This document shows, in pieces, positions 5,138-5,248 of a DNA stretch of 5,248 bases (position 1 is the stretch's first letter; each line of letters opens with the position of its first letter). The stretch lies in contig CP070790.1 in NCBI GenBank assembly GCA_020346805.1, forward strand, positions 150,680 to 155,927. The letters run 5' to 3'. The notes beneath the pieces were generated by a model, which was not told where the DNA came from, did no database searches, and saw only the letters and a program-made list of their open reading frames with translations. The translations under genes were made by a program, and so were the position numbers. Source of the stretch: Planctomycetota bacterium (GTDB lineage: Bacteria > Planctomycetota > Phycisphaerae > UBA1845 > PWPN01).

Positions 5138-5248
5138 GCCCTATCATTTTCAGACCGCAAAGTTGAGCAAAGGCATCGAATTCGGTATCAATATGTATGA
5201 GTAGATTCTAACCATGGAATATTTCGAGTTCCCTGAGCGTAATCGATC

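Noticed and set aside
5214..5248. Possible start of a plus-strand gene (ATG at 5214, MEYFEFPERNR, open to the right edge)
   Set aside because: Only 11 codons are visible, with no clear ribosome binding site and no recognisable motif. It could be real, but the window cannot support it.
5208..5248. Possible C-terminal end of a minus-strand gene entering from the right edge (ITLRELEIFHG then stop)
   Set aside because: A dozen codons open to the edge are expected by chance; other frames are also open for similar lengths.
1..5248. CRISPR array, insertion sequence, rRNA, integrase or toxin-antitoxin pair
   Set aside because: No spaced identical repeats, transposase or recombinase motifs, terminal inverted repeats, rRNA-like sequence or small paired genes were seen on either strand.

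Overview
The window most likely comes from a planctomycete, probably a relative of the class Phycisphaerae. This is an inference from protein style, not a database match. Two of the long proteins end in a cysteine-bracketed, two-loop dockerin-like domain (DxDGDxDxxD followed by F..FQ.C.SGP), which I associate with secreted proteins of that group. One of them also carries a GACC-type cysteine module that I associate with planctomycete exported proteins. A fourth gene, cut by the left edge, begins with a prepilin cleavage motif (NAFTLIEVLVVI), another family that is expanded in planctomycetes. Every gene I can support appears to encode an exported product.

Layout. Bases 1-123 (minus strand) hold the first 41 codons of a prepilin-type protein that runs off the left edge. 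Bases 124-434 are a divergent intergenic region with a candidate minus-strand promoter and a strong hairpin. Bases 435-2369 (plus) encode a 644-residue secreted protein: signal peptide, phosphodiester glycosidase (NAGPA-like) domain, bacterial SH3 domain, Ig-like domain and C-terminal dockerin-like domain. Bases 2433-3266 (plus), 63 bases downstream and perhaps co-transcribed, encode a 277-residue secreted alpha/beta hydrolase with an intact Ser-Asp-His triad. Bases 3267-3338 separate convergent genes and contain a two-tier stem-loop. Bases 3339-5054 (minus) encode a 571-residue, very cysteine-rich secreted protein of unknown function with the GACC module and a dockerin-like C-terminus. Bases 5055-5248 are AT-rich upstream DNA with a 32-bp dyad and short repeats.

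How the genes may work together. The glycosidase and the hydrolase form a plausible pair acting on extracellular glycans or their ester decorations. The two dockerin-like tails suggest that the glycosidase and the cysteine-rich protein share a route of surface attachment or assembly. No cohesin or other partner lies in the window, so that link is inference. The strongest candidates for something undescribed are the cysteine-rich 571-residue protein, whose central 350 or so residues I cannot assign, and the cysteine-bracketed dockerin tails, one of which has a four-residue insertion in a calcium loop.

Limits. The first and last four bases are both GATC, so the piece may be a cloned Sau3AI-type restriction fragment, and a chimeric join at an internal GATC cannot be excluded by eye. 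In the three complete genes the longest open frame begins upstream of the likely start. I moved each start to an internal ATG that has a good ribosome binding site and begins a signal peptide.
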